From the NCBI GenBank assembly GCA_037501455.1, contig CM074856.1:91338001-91402000 (forward strand): a stretch of 64,000 nt of DNA, in the 5' to 3' direction. Positions within the stretch are counted from its first letter, which is position 1; each line of letters opens with the position of its first letter. Shown here in pieces: positions 24,273 through 37,590 of this stretch. Origin of the DNA: Lantana camara. Lineage: Eukaryota; Streptophyta; Magnoliopsida; Lamiales; Verbenaceae. Below the pieces are notes generated by a model. The model was not told the DNA's origin. It did no database searches and saw only the letters and a program-made list of their open reading frames with translations. The position numbers and the translations under genes were made by a program.

Positions 24273-24308
24273 GGACCTGGGGACCATGTCCTCTTAAGGG
24301 GGAGAGGT
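24273..24308 (+). promoter_or_regulatory. PPT and PPT-proximal hairpin (O)
   Basis: GGACCTGG-GGA-CCATGTCC (24273-24291) pairs apart from one mismatch and is followed by AAGGGGGAGAGG (24296-24307), directly before the LTR. Confidence 0.75.
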
Positions 24309-27300
24309 TGTGACACCCCGATTTCTCGGTCGTACAGGTATGCGCGCCACGCATGAGAGTTTTGAGGATTAGGCTTATTTAATTCCTTTTATTGATTTAA
24401 TTGTGTGATTTAATCTTTTCTTTTGCAATTTCTTTTCGTGAATTATGTTATTTAATTTTCCGAGCATGTCTAAGTGTTTAATTATTTTTGTATTTGTAAG
24501 AATTTTACTTAATTTTCCTTAATTGCCCTCTTGGAGATGTTTGGTACTTGATTGATAATTTGATGAGAGTTGATTTATCGTATGCATAACATTTCATACT
24601 TAATTGCATTCTTTTGAATTTTATAAGGACCAAAGTGCAATTTCTTCCCTTTTCTCCCCACTTGATCGATATATCTATATACACACACCTATACATACAT
24701 TTCTTCATTTCATCTTCATCTTTCAAGAATCAAGAACAAGGGCAAGACATCTCTTTCACTTTCTCTTTCATTTCAATCCACAAGACAACAAGAGATTCAA
24801 GCTTTCTTGCATCTTTTCTTCAAGGAATTCACTCTAAGACCATCTCTTCTTCTTTTTTTTCCATTTTCAAGGTATGGTAGAAACTTGTATATTTGATGAA
24901 TGTGAGTTTAGACTAGGGCTTTCACTTTCTTTGGATTTCTTGGCATGTTTTGAAATTTATGTGATGAATTTGAGCTAATCTCATACACATATGACATGTT
25001 CTACTTGAGGCTTGAGGCATTCATGGTTATGGGATATTTGGGGGTTTTATGAAGGGTTTTATTGAATCTAAGCATGTTTCTTTGGATTTTAAGTGGCCTA
25101 AATGAGATATTATGATCATATGCATGTTGTTTGATGTTTTGGGTGCTTTTGGTTGAGGTTTGAGGTGATTTGGTTGTTTGGTCTTTCCCTCCCGCGAGTT
25201 TCCCCTGTTCTGCTACGTTTTTCTTGCCCAGAAGGACTACCCGGGCTGGTAGTTTTTTGTACTAAAAAGTACGCGGGTGGGTACTTTAGTACAGGAGGGT
25301 TTCTGCACTCCTTTTCTCCGGCCGGGTAAATTTTTCCTTGTATTTTCCCCGGCTGGGTACCCCCTCATACGACCTCCGATTGACCTGATTTTCGAACACG
25401 ATAAACCTTTTGAAGTCAAGAACAATCTCCAATTTGAATCACCTCAATATATTTTCCCATTTGTGATATATTATCAATTCTTTTTGGTGTCGCCACTTTA
25501 TCGACAATATGTGTTCATCCAACTTCGGGCCTACGCCATTTTCACCTCGTTTTGAATCATGATTTGTGCCATATATCCTCAGAAAGATCTATTTGTCTAG
25601 TTTCATATCCAATAAACAAAACTCAATCCCAACTTATAGAACTCAAGATATGTTCAATTCTTTATAGCTTGTGCATTCCCAAAAAACTGTCAGCTTTTCC
25701 TAGACTTTGCCAAAAACTCTCTTCTTGCATTCCTTTCACCCCTTTGGCTCCCGTATGTGACTTATATGAATTATATGCGTACTGAATTGATAATTATACT
25801 TTATTTGACACTCTTTGGTCTTTACTTGCTTAAACTTGATTGTTTGAACTCGTGTTTTATATATGAATTGAATTTGTTCGAGTAATTGGGCATATGAATA
25901 TGATCACTTCCAATCATGACACATTCATGATTTAATGCATATTGAATCATGCCATGACATGATGCACCACGTCATGAACATCACCGTGCATCCTACTTGG
26001 TTCCATTATTGAGTCGTGTCTCACAAGTACACCATGTTTCCTTTCTTGTTCAGTGTTCTCCTCGGTGGAGACTTTCAAGCCTTGTGGTCCTTCTCCTGCT
26101 TCTTTCTTGCACTTGGAGGTGAGGGTTTTCTTTTATATTCGACCTATGACCTTGCATGAATTAAAATTATGCCAAATGGTTTTCATAATACAATTAACCA
26201 TATCTTTTATACCAGCTATGTACCGGAAATACTTTATAAATTGTGTAGTGTTAACCCTGAGCCTGTTTTGCGAGATATTGATTACCCCCGGCTCTCCTAG
26301 CGCTGGGCTAGCCGGTGTAGATCCTGTACCTATTCCTGGGGCCTAGGGGATTGTGTATTGAGTGATCCGGGGAGGTATTGGGTCGACAGTGACATCTTGC
26401 ACAAGTTCCACACTCTCGGACTAGCCGGATATCCACCAGGAGGTTTGGTGAAAGATGAGGCTCCGGTCTGAGGGAGTCATGAACCCGAAGATCATCCTGA
26501 TTTGTGGATGTGGAGGTTAGCTACCGGCCACATTGCACCCGGAGAAAGGAGGATAATTTGTACTTGTTTTCCAGCCTGTTATAATTATAAACTCCTGTTT
26601 CCTACTTGATACCTGATTACCTGCTCGTACCTGTCATTTAATAAGTGAAAAGAGGAGTCCAGGATGGAATAAATACCACGTTCTCGCCGGGTCCACCTAA
26701 AATGTTAAGCATAGGTATCCGTAACCTCTGGTATGTCTCAGTCCCTATTCAACACCGAGCTCGTGAATTGTAAAGGTAAAGTGGGCATCAACAGAGGCGT
26801 ATGGATATCGACACATGCATCTTATATCTTGTTTACGTGACTTGCATGTATTGACGTAATTCCACCCGTACGTATGGATTTATTCCTTTTTCCTGTCTCC
26901 TGCCTTTGTAACTAAAAACGTGTAGTGGAATTATGCCTGTCTGATTATATATATATATACGAGTGTACTCCTTCACTCAGTCAGTTGGCTGACCCCTCCC
27001 TCTCGTTGTTTTTAGTTCTGCCTTGCAAGTTTAGTGGTCGTTAGGCGGGAGTTTGGTGAAGTCTTTGTTCGAGTCTTGGTCCTGCATACTGCATTGTACC
27101 GTTTACTTGTTTCCTGCTTTGTATTCGGGCCTTGTAGGCCATTTTGTATCTTTAATATTTTGTAGGTCATTTACTAGTGGAACCCGTCTTTATGTTGTTA
27201 TATGTTTTGAATTCGGGACAGGTTAGGACAGGTTGCATTTTCTTTAGTTGAACCCGTTTTACTTTCCTGCTTGTATTGTTTTCATGAATTGGTTGTGAAT

Positions 27301-27498
27301 GCATGACTGCCTTTTTCCTATTGCTCTGTTCCTATTGATTTGTTGGTACAGGGTCTAGTCCCGCCTAACACAGGATGGGTTTTTTTTTTGTTCTGTATCC
27401 GTTCGCTGTGAGCTTGGTTCATGTATGGACTCTCCATTTCATGTGTGGACCGGGTTCACAGTGCGGGGGATATGGGGCCCTCCTTTAAGGGTGTCACA
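24309..27498 (+). repeat. 3' LTR of element O (gypsy-type)
   Basis: Begins TGTGACACCCCGATTTC after a PPT and ends AGGGTGTCACA; 3190 bp. The 5' LTR lies left of the window, so neither TSD nor age can be checked. The sequence right of 27498 is the middle of LTR R, so O sits inside R. It includes a palindrome-like tract (25217-25375) and the terminal block GCGGGGGATATGGGGCC. No genes. Confidence 0.85.
25217..25375. repeat. Imperfect palindrome tract in O LTR
   Basis: Contains CTACCCGGGCTGGTAG, AGTACGCGGGTGGGTACT and the related GGCCGGGTA and CCGGCTGGGTACC. It follows CCCCTGTTCTGC as in P1 but uses a different core. Confidence 0.65.
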
Positions 27499-28937
27499 TT
27501 TTTCCTCCGGGTGGTGGACGGGTTTGTAAGGCCTGACCACCCATACATTACGGCAAGTGGGGGTACATGAATCCTCCAAAAGCCTCAGCTCCCATTCCCC
27601 GCTAATCTCCTAACGAGGGCTGGTATCACCATAATTTGGTTGGAATTAGTGCAAGGGATCACCATCGGCCCTTGCCTCCCCGGATAGCCACTTGCACTAA
27701 GTTATTGGGCCCGTGCATTCATTCATGTCTCGTCAAAATCATAAGGTAGGATTCATACAAGAAAGGCTTACGTTCGAAATCATTTACTCTTGAAAAGACT
27801 CGATATATATAACTATACTAGTTTGGCTTAAAACTTTTCACATAAGGGATATATCGGATCATCATTGTTATTAGAAGAGATACCCATCTTATAAGAGCAA
27901 AAGAAGAAGCAGACGAGTCTCAAAGCTCACCCTCGTCTCCAACCGGACCCAAATATGTGCAAAAGAGGTAGTGTGAGACTCAAAATGACCATATACAACG
28001 CACGACATGCTATGCACATGATATGAGATGCATATGAGACATTAATATGTTATGGGGATGTTCATGTGCACAATTAATGTCACATAAGTATATCATCGAG
28101 CAATTCATCCAATATACAGAAGAACCGTATTCATTCATAATCATAAGTTCAATCAAGGTTCATATCAAGTCACGTTTGTATCCCGAAATCACATTGTACG
28201 TATTCACGACAACTAATTCATGATCAAATAGATAGCATATCTGTAATCATTCAATATACAAGTCATTAGCATAATTAAAATAAGATAAAGGCATAAATTA
28301 AACAAGATTAGCAAAATAATTAACACTCAAACGATTAAGGATACAAAAGGGGGTTAACGGGGGTTACCCCCTATAAGGCCAAAGTGATTAATGCCCGTTC
28401 CTGGAGGTAGGAGCTTCATCCTTTGCTGGTAACGGGCATTACCAATTTCCAGTTCATCTGGGGTAACGCAGGTAGAAGCTCAAAGTCTGGCGAATGTATG
28501 GAGGTAACGAGCGTTACGTCCTAACAAGGTTTTCGGGCTAACGGGCATTACCCCTATCCAAAATGCTTCCCCTGTTCTTCTTTCTTCTCTTCTCCAACGA
28601 AATAAAAACCTTCACACACCCCTGTCCCAAAATCTAGGAAAAAAGCAAGGAAATACAATACTCCAAGGCACAAAATGATCATATAATCAAGGCAATTTCA
28701 TCACATAATCATACATGATCAAGAATCCAAGAAAAGAAAGGAAAAGAGATGATCAACTCTTGCATCTTCTAACACAAGAAAGCAAGTTCATTAATGGTCA
28801 TTCATTCAATCCTCAACCACCAAGAAATTCAGGTTCATAAATGCAATAAGAAGTATAAAGTAACCTATATTCAAGCTTCCAATCAACCAAAAACTCCAAG
28901 GAATCAAAATCATCAAGAAATCATCTAAAACCTAACT
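27499..28937 (-). repeat. LTR R, left part (M1-like gypsy LTR)
   Basis: Resembles the M1 LTR in the same orientation: CCTCCGGGTGGTGGAC at 27504 matches 38356 in M1, and the following GACCACC and GGGGGTACATGAATCC also match. It is cut on the left by O and on the right by solo LTR S, and resumes at 55799. Contains CG-cored palindromes (28384-28556). No genes. Confidence 0.75.
28384..28556. repeat. Palindrome array in LTR R
   Basis: Copies of a TAACGGGCATTA-type motif: GGTAACGGGCATTACC at about 28431-28446, GGTAACGAGCGTTACG at about 28503, GCTAACGGGCATTACC at about 28538, and related half-sites. Confidence 0.7.
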
Positions 28938-30424
28938 TGTAACACCCGAGCGCAAGGTGTCACATCCCCCGCACCGAGACCCGACCCGAATATGAAATGG
29001 ACGATCCATACCCGAGCCAAATCACGGCGAACGGGGGTACACACACACATCTAAGCCAGGCGGGACTAGCCTATCACTTAAACCCCAATAACCGCAACAA
29101 CCAAAGTAGCAGAGTAATAGGAAAAGCGGAAGCAATACGTCATATATCATAGGTTGAGCTATATGCTCTAGGTACCAGCAGTTATTCCATATATTGAGCT
29201 CTACGCTCTATGTACCAACGGTTACGTTCCAAAAATCACCAACATTCACTTGCCATCACGGCCCAAAACAATATTTATATACAATAACCAAACGTACGAG
29301 TATGCAAGAGTAACATCAAAACAGAAGAGCTAGAAACGAATGCAAGACCTACGACTCGAATTCCCGACTAGCTCCCTCAACACCTGCACTAACAACTGAA
29401 AACCAAACGGGTTCAGTCCAAAGGGGACTGGTGGGTATAAAACAGGGTATAATAGAATATATGACGGTAATTAAACAATCACATGCAAGCCATAATCCCA
29501 AGTGAGGTTTTAAAGAATTTCCCAAGTGGGTGAATAAAGATCATCAAAAGGGATTATAACGAATCATTAACATTAGGTCATTATTGGCCCGGCGAGTGGG
29601 CGTGCACTATCTCCAACCAACACCTTGTGTAAAACATTTAAACATTCATTCTTTCATTCTTTTCATGCAATCATTCTTTTGTGCACATTCATTAACATTT
29701 ACACCTTCTTTCTGCGGGTTGGTGACGAGCTTGCAAGACCCGACCACCCATTCATTGACCAAAAAGGGTTACATGACTCCCCAGATGGCGCTCAGCGTCC
29801 ATTCCTCGCTAACTCCTAACGAGGTCCGGTTACGCCGTTAATTGGTGGAACTAATGAGAGGGATCACCGTCGGCCCATGCCTCCCCGGATAGCCACTCAC
29901 ACTAAGTCCCTGGGCCCCATTCGTGCATAACATTCATTCTTTCTTTTCTCGCCAAAACATTTGGTAGGATAACATAACAAAGGCTTTCGGTTGAAAACAT
30001 TTGTTCGTTAAAACTCGCTAAATACATATATATAGATTTGGCTCAAAACTTACACATTAAGTAGTTTGGGGTCATTTTTTTAACTAATAGAAGAAAAACC
30101 CACCTCGAACGGCAAAAGAAGAACACGCGAGCCTCACTGACCGGCCTCGTCCCCAAAGGAATCAAAATTTGTGCAAGACAGGTGAAGTGAGACTCAATAT
30201 GACCAAATAAGACGCTCGGCAATGCTATGGTTGATATGAATGCTTTAAAAATGTAACGGACAAGTTCATGTGCACTATTAATGTCAGAAAGCATATAACC
30301 GTGCATAACTTTCATTCTTGCATTTATATAACAATCATAAACATAGCTTACATTGAAGTCACGTTCAATATCATTCACAAATACGAGCCACGCATGCAAT
30401 TCAAGCAAGAAAAGAGACTTCCCA

Positions 30425-33400
30425 TGTAACACCCCAAACGGAGAAGTGCCACATCCCCCGCACTATGACCCAGACCCGGAACATGAAATGAAAGTCCATG
30501 CCCGAATCCGAATCAGAGCGAACGGGAGACCAACTCACACACTAGGCTAGGCGGATCTAACTTGACCAAAACTCAGAGTGCGGAAGCAATTAAAACCAAC
30601 AACAATAGGTAGCGAAAGCATTTAAAACAAAACGTACAAAGCAGGTGACGGGTTCAACTAGCATAGATCCCTAATCCCGAATATCAACATAAAGTAACAA
30701 TCATCAAGTGCCACAAGGGCCGAATGAGAGTGCCACGCAGGGCTACCGAATAGTAAAGTATAATCTCAAGTCTACAATTCAAAGCATAAGTAAAGTGTAT
30801 GAAAAGACAAATGCAAATAGAAAGACTAGACCGACGAAGTGCAACTCAAAGGACTCACTTCCGCCTAGCAAACGCCAACAATCCTGCAACTAAAAGTGTA
30901 AATGAGGGGTCAGTCAACTTGACCGAGTGAGGGGGCTAACGCACACCCACAATATATATATATATAAGGAGCATAGTACAGAATAAAAAGGATGGACTCA
31001 TGAACCGGGGATAGGTGTTACATACCAAAACGTTTTGAAAGAACCCGAATAAGATATAGATATAAGTTTAGAAACCATTTTCCAGAAAGACTCTATCCCG
31101 ATTCATAATTCCATAACATAACAATAATTAACTGCTCAGCGAGTACGAGCTTCCAACCTCAACTCCTCATAATATAAATCAAACTCAATCCAACCTCTAC
31201 ACCAATGATGGAGGAGATGTACCGTCCCCATACCATCGAGAATAAACCGTCTAAAATAGACTCACCCTCAAGGGGTTGCGAACCCACAAGAGTCCTCCCC
31301 GGCCTTGGCCGAAGGCTCAAGATATCACGCCTCCCTCATCACCCTAAGGTCGCGCAATGATATCTCAAATGGAAACTAGCACAGTGGCTTATCCGACGGC
31401 CCTATGCCGTACCGGTCTCCACTCGTACCAGCTCACCAGGATCGATCCACATACAGATCACAACGGATCACAACAGAACAGATCACAACGGATCACAACA
31501 GAACAGATCACAACGGATCACATACGCCAATCTTTCATGGCAATCTCGCTACATAATCACAACACAACTGTTTTCCCAAAGTAGCTTACATATGCTTTCA
31601 TATTTAATTTTCCAAACAGAGTTGATTCAGAAGGTCATAAACATATCATATCCAACACATACGTATTTATAATAGATATACTCGCATGCAAGGGTTGAAA
31701 TCAGCATATTAAGGCCATAGGTCGTGTAACTATACAAAATCCTAAACCTCACCTCGTAGTAGTAGAGTCTGAGAGTGTGAAGGGCCAAACACTCTAAACC
31801 TCGGACCCATCGGCACCACCAAACTCTGTGACAAGACATACAGAAGCCCAGACTTAGACTCTATATGAACCAAACAAGATGCACGGCGTTGCTCAACATG
31901 ATCGTGGTTATGCATAAGTGTTCATGTTGTGCTTGGATGAGGTGTCGTGGTCATTCAAGGCAAATCAATGCTCAACAAGGTCATATTTACAAGCAACCAT
32001 CATGCAATTCCATATCCAAAGATGCAAGATCAATTTAGGAAGTCAATGTATTCAGAAAATGCATATTAAATCATCCAATATCACAGGGTTCAATTATAAT
32101 GTTAGAATTAAGCATCAAGTTCATGTCGAGTTATAAAGTGCATAAGTAAGAGCAACTTGATTATATAAACATACAAAGTTGTTGTACGTAGATGGCATGC
32201 TTGATACAAATAAAGAGTGCATTTAATTCACTTAAAGTCATACTTTACAACTTCACAAAATGTTTGGTACACAAGCTCAAGTCACATTCATAGTTTCATA
32301 AATATTACACTAACACCCCTTCATATCTAAACACATATCATAAATTCATCACATCGGGATTCAAATTGTAAATCGAAACATTCATGCATATCACAATCCA
32401 TTCAATACATGTTTTCATATACGATTGGAATACATCTCGATCAACAAACCAACAATAACCAATTTATTTGCACTTAAAACAATTAATTCAAATAATCACA
32501 ATTACGCAAAATAATTCATAATAAATAAACCGAGTGTCCGATTAACGAACGGAAAGTGGCGTTGAACTCACCACAACGAGACGAACATTCTGACCAAACG
32601 CCGCCGGAACGCCACCACTGTAGCTACCGGAATTTGGCCGGACCGCCGACGGGCCGCCGTCAAAAGTCGCCGGAAAAATCCCGAAAAATCATTCCTGAAT
32701 GAAGTCTTCGTGCCCGTTCTGAATCCTCAATCAATTTCTGGAAATTCGAAGCCGATTGTCCTAGATCTGAAATCTAAGAGCACGAAAACCCTAAATCTTC
32801 AAACTCAAATTACTTCCAAACCGGTGAACCAAAATGCGATCCGAAAGAGGTGTTGACTTACCCATGATGAGCTCTTCGAAAGCCCTAAGGTAGCTTTCTG
32901 GAAAAATCCTCGGAGCTAGTGCCGCCGTTGCACCGCCACTTTGCCGCCGCCGATCCGCCGCCAAACCACCGAATCTGGAGTCGCCTGATCACAGGTCACT
33001 AGTTCTCGTCGTTCCGAACAACTTTCGTGAAGAGCCCGAGACCAAAAGATGGCCGGAAAAGGCCCCCGTTGGCCGCCGAAGTTTCTGCCGCCGCCGCTAC
33101 AGTAACTCGCGCTGACGCCGCGAGCTTTGGGCGGCGCGTGCAGAGCCTTCTCTGCTCCGATTGCCACGAATCCGACGTTAACCGAAGCGCCTGGAAGTCT
33201 ACTTTCTGGTTCCAAGGCGCGTGTACCAAGGAAATGGCCGGAAAACGCCCCGAAACGCCGGCGAAGTGGCGACGGTCTGACAGCTCCGCCGCTGCTACTG
33301 AAATCCAGCCATAACTCCGCCACCGTTCATCTTTAGGCCTTGAAATTGGTACTCTTACGTCGGTCTCGCCGAGATAATCGAAATGGACTATTCATTTGTT

Positions 33401-34049
33401 GAATTCCGTCGAGAAACGATCGAGTTATGGGCTCGTAACCGAAGCCGCGATAGTAACCCGCGGGAGAGAGAAAGTGGGAGAGGAGAGAGAGAGAGAAAAG
33501 GGATTGGGAGAAATGTGTCTTGTGCACAAGCTATATACAACCGGGTATCCTTATCGCGTAGCAAAGATAAATATCGCGTACAAATAATCGTAAATAAAAT
33601 TGGTAAAGTTACGAATAAACATTCAAACTCCGAATTAATTTTACAAATAAAAGTGAAATAGAGATTTATCAATTAGAGTTTAATTGAATTTAATTTTAGA
33701 AACTTTTCGTATAATTTAGCGGCACTTTGTAAACACATGATTGACAATTAATCTCAAGGAATTCAAGTAAACCGAAATTAAACAAGTTAAGTAACATGAT
33801 GAATTTGAAATCAACTTGACAATTATTTCATGGAATAAATTTGAATTAAATCAAATTAGATAGTTAGGGTTAAATAGGCGCGTAATTAATCAAGTTGCAA
33901 TTAATCTTAGAATAATTCGAATGAACACATATTAAATTAGATTTACATTAAATCACATAATTCAAGAACTCTTAAATTAAACACACATAAGTGTAGAGAC
34001 TTACTTATTGATGTCGTAAGAACGCCCTTCGAGAAAACGGGGCGTCACA
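30425..34049 (-). repeat. M2 3' LTR (left copy)
   Basis: Intact, 3625 bp; reads TGTAACACCCCAAACGG...CGGGGCGTCACA on the plus strand. Around 32590-33340 it is GC-rich with many GCCGCC/CCGGAA runs. These create long overlapping frames on both strands (e.g. 32916-33323), which I treat as chance. Confidence 0.95.
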
Positions 34050-34084
34050 ACCTTCCCCCCTTAAGAGAACCTGGTCCCCAGGTT
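34050..34084 (-). promoter_or_regulatory. PPT and PPT-proximal hairpin (M2)
   Basis: On the minus strand, AACCTGG-GGA-CCAGGTT (34068-34084) is a perfect seven-pair hairpin. It is followed by the tract TTAAGGGGGGAAGGT (34050-34064), directly before the 3' LTR. Confidence 0.85.
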
Positions 34085-34376
34085 CCACTGGAAAAATGTA
34101 GATCCTCGAGTTGTAGTGCTCCAGCCCTTCTCCCGAACTCGCGTGAGATCATAACTCTAATGGTGAGGCTTACTCCGGTCATCTACACTGAACCTCCTTT
34201 AGAATGTCTTGTTATCGTCGAGGTCCGTGCGAGTACTTGATCCGTTAGATGTTTCGAACTCGGTCGGTCATTCCCATGATCGGATAGCTGCAACTGCACC
34301 CAACCTCGATGTCGTCTCAGACTCGCCACTTGCAACCCGTAGTCAGAGCAACGCGTAACGCAACCACAACAAACAA

Positions 34377-34749
34377 GAGAGAATCCCATCTCTCAACAAG
34401 TAAGAGAGAGAGCCCCGTCCCTCAGCACCCACAAGAGAGAGAACCCCGTCTCTCGAGCAAATATAAAAGAGAGAACCCCGTCTCTCAAGCACATAATTGA
34501 GAGAACCCCGTCTCTCAACCTAAGTCGGGCAGATTCCAACATCTCCCAACATTCTAGTTTGAGAAAATCCAGCATTCCTCAAACTCCTAGATTCAAGAGA
34601 ATCCAGCATCCCTGAATATCTAAATACAAGAGAATCCAACATCTCTCGCGCACAAAACTTAGAAAGATTCCAACATCTTTCTACCACATAAATAGAGAGA
34701 ATCCTACATCTCTCCAACACATAAAAAGAGGGAACCTAAGGTCTCTCTT
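34377..34749 (-). repeat. Extended stem-loop array in M2
   Basis: About twelve tandem inverted-repeat units. Plus-strand stems include GAGAGA/TCTCTC (34377-34394, 34437-34454, 34469-34486, 34499-34516, 34695-34714), GTTTGAG/CTCAAAC (34557-34584), ATTCA/TGAAT (34591-34617) and TAGAAAGAT/ATCTTTCTA (34660-34683). The right-hand units on the plus strand (34377-34516) have ACCCCG-type loops matching P1 and O; the rest use ATCCAACA-type loops. Stem sequence varies while pairing is kept. Confidence 0.85.
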
Positions 34750-35728
34750 ACACATAAATCCACTGATCAGTTGTTCATACATACACACATCATAGTAACA
34801 CTTGACGAAAAGTATGCGATGCATGTTTGGTGTACCTTATACAACTGATATCGGTGTCCCTTGAGTATAGATTCAACTCTCATACCTCAACTCAAGGGGG
34901 ATATCGCGATGGAATCCCTATAAAACAAGGTTACAGTATGTATGTATGTTATATGAGAAGTTAGTGAGCAATCAAAAGAGTTTTAAATCACATAAGCATG
35001 AATAGTTTACACAAGTACATAACTCATTCATTCCAGCACAGTTCACAACAAGTAGAAATTTCAAGTTATAAATACTAGATCAGGTATCCAAGTTATCACA
35101 ATTAAAACAACAATGGTCGTCACCCACATCAAGCAAAACAAGGTAAGAGTATTTAAGCGATGCATGTATGCAAATGCCATGAATGTCTGGCGTACCGATC
35201 ACCGTAGTGTCAAACTCTTGACAGGAAGTTGAGATGAAGTAGTAGGAGTTAATTAAGCTGTCAAGGATGCAACCCTCGTCATCTGAACCTCTTTGTCTTG
35301 AGTCTTTTCATAAAGTGGTAACTCAGCAAAGCTCGTCTATCACCAAACCCCTTACTATACCGTAATCCTTGCTCAACTAGAATCATCTTCAGTTTCTCCC
35401 AAGAATTCTCATTTATGTGTTAAATCTTAGTCTGCTCATCTTCAAGGAGTTGTCCATGATTCGTTTGTCAATTAGATATTTACCTCAGATTTTCGTTAGA
35501 TGATCGTGGTGCTAAGCACTTGCCAAAGCAATCCATGGTATATGATTCTGAAACTTGAATAAAATCTTTTAGCATCTATGTGACCCATTCCCATCTCAGT
35601 AGAATCTTCCATCTTATCTTGTAGAAACACCCAAAGAGCTAACAACCAATCTTCTCTTATCGTTTGTTAACTCTAAACAGCACCAAAACCTTCAACACTC
35701 ACCGATGGTTTGTAGCTCGTTGTTTAAG

Positions 35729-35839
35729 TAACACGGTTACCTATTCACATCCCTTGAACTTGATCGGATCTTATTTGATCGTAGTAACATGGCTACCTAT
35801 CCACATCCCTTGAACTTGATCGGATCTTATTTGATCGTA
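35729..35839. repeat. 56-bp tandem duplication
   Basis: Two copies beginning TAACACGGTTACC and TAACATGGCTACC, differing at a few positions. Confidence 0.85.
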
Positions 35840-36364
35840 TACTTCTATATTAACTCGTTTCCATCAACAAGGTGACTACTTCCAAATAAACGAATCCTCA
35901 AGGTTAAATTCGTCAAACTTCATCTTTCAATTGACTTTAAGGTAGTAAGTCAATATAGCAAATCTCATTCCTACAACTCTGAACCTTTTCATGACCATTC
36001 ATCTTGGTGAAGAATCCTTTCATCTTCGAATCATGACGTGTTTTCGTTGTAGTGCTAATAGGTAGTGTTGACGGAGGGAAATCTTAGTGTTGACTCATAG
36101 GGTACCCTGAAATTCAAACACTAAATTCGATGCATGCGGATTAAGATGCAAATGAAATGTAACAAGTACATCACGTAAATGCAACAATTAGTTGTAATTT
36201 ATAAAGCACATAAAACAAGATGTCACATAATCAAAGTCACAATGTGCACGCAATCATATAATCACGAAACAATTCACGCCGAAGGGTCAAAATATCAAGT
36301 CAAACAAATGCAATGCGCAGTTATTCCTATGCCGTACGACCTAGACAGACTCAACACGACTCAA

Positions 36365-36398
36365 GAGCTCGGTTTTGCAACCTAGAGCTCTGATACCA
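36365..36398 (-). promoter_or_regulatory. PBS and leader hairpin (M2)
   Basis: The minus strand reads TGGTATCAGAGC (36387-36398), the initiator-Met PBS. Overlapping and downstream, GAGCTC-TA-GGTT-GCAA-AACC-GAGCTC folds as a hairpin with a GCAA tetraloop, a four-pair upper stem, a two-base bulge and a six-pair lower stem. Confidence 0.8.
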
Positions 36399-36406
36399 CT
36401 TAAGGA

Positions 36407-37590
36407 TGTAACACCCCAAACGGAGAAGTGCCACATCCCCCGCACTATGACCCAGACCCGGAACATGAAATGAAAGTCCATGCCCGAATCCGAATCAGAG
36501 CGAACGGGAGACCAACTCACACACTAGGCTAGGCGGATCTAACTTGACCAAAACTCAGAGTGCGGAAGCAATTAAAACCAACAACAATAGGTAGCGAAAG
36601 CATTTAAAACAAAACGTACAAAGCAGGTGACGGGTTCAACTAGCATAGATCCCTAATCCCGAATATCAACATAAAGTAACAATCATCAAGTGCCACAAGG
36701 GCCGAATGAGAGTGCCACGCAGGGCTACCGAATAGTAAAGTATAATCTCAAGTCTACAATTCAAAGCATAAGTAAAGTGTATGAAAAGACAAATGCAAAT
36801 AGAAAGACTAGACCGACGAAGTGCAACTCAAAGGACTCACTTCCGCCTAGCAAACGCCAACAATCCTACAACTAAAAGTGTAAATGAGGGGTCAGTCAAC
36901 TTGACCGAGTGAGGGGGCTAACGCACACCCACAATATATATATATATAAGGAGCATAGTACAGAATAAAAAGGATGGACTCATGAACCGGGGATAGGTGT
37001 TACATACCAAAACGTTTTGAAAGAACCCGAATAAGATATAGATATAAGTTTAGAAACCATTTTCCAGAAAGACTCTATCCCGATTCATAATTCCATAACA
37101 TAACAATAATTAACTGCTCAGCGAGTACGAGCTTCCAACCTCAACTCCTCATAATATAAATCAAACTCAATCCAACCTCTACACCAATGATGGAGGAGAT
37201 GTACCGTCCCCATACCATCGAGAATAAACCGTCTAAAATAGACTCACCCTCAAGGGGTTGCGAACCCACAAGAGTCCTCCCCGGCCTTGGCCGAAGGCTC
37301 AAGATATCACGCCTCCCTCATCACCCTAAGGTCGCGCAATGATATCTCAAATGGAAACTAGCACAGTGGCTTATCCGACGGCCCTATGCCGTACCGGTCT
37401 CCACTCGTACCAGCTCACCAGGATCGATCCACATACAGATCACAACGGATCACAACAGAACAGATCACAACGGATCACAACAGAACAGATCACAACGGAT
37501 CACATACGCCAATCTTTCATGGCAATCTCGTTACATAATCACAACACAACTGTTTTCCCAAAGTAGCTTACATATGCTTTCATATTTAAT
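36407..37590 (-). repeat. M2 5' LTR, part before M1
   Basis: Matches 30425-31608 with an offset of 5982, with differences seen at e.g. 36869 and 37531. It ends TTTAAT directly before the first M1 LTR. Confidence 0.95.

Larger units (their letters stand above)
22637..24308 (+). other. Interior of element O, right fragment
   Basis: Starts with the second TSD copy TGGAA. Degenerate non-coding interior, homologous to P1 near the end (GGTGAACGGTACATC at about 23731 against AGTGAACGGTACACC at about 11955). Contains a stem-loop array (23953-24062) and a PPT region. Frames on the minus strand (e.g. 23177-23539) have no recognisable domain. Confidence 0.75.
34050..36406 (-). other. M2 interior, non-coding
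   Basis: Holds, in element orientation, the PBS and leader, degenerate sequence, a long stem-loop array (34377-34749) and the PPT. A 56-bp tandem duplication lies at 35729-35839, with both copies containing TTGAACTTGATCGGATC. No recognised gene. Confidence 0.85.

Noticed and set aside
32916..33323. 135-codon frame (repeated at 53260-53667) rich in Gly, Arg and Ser
   Set aside because: It lies inside the GC-rich part of the M2 LTR, with equally long overlapping frames on the other strand. It is present only because the LTR is duplicated, and no domain is visible.
34377..34749. CRISPR-like array
   Set aside because: Regular short palindromic units with spacers look CRISPR-like, but units vary, spacers are short and unequal, and the context is a plant LTR element.
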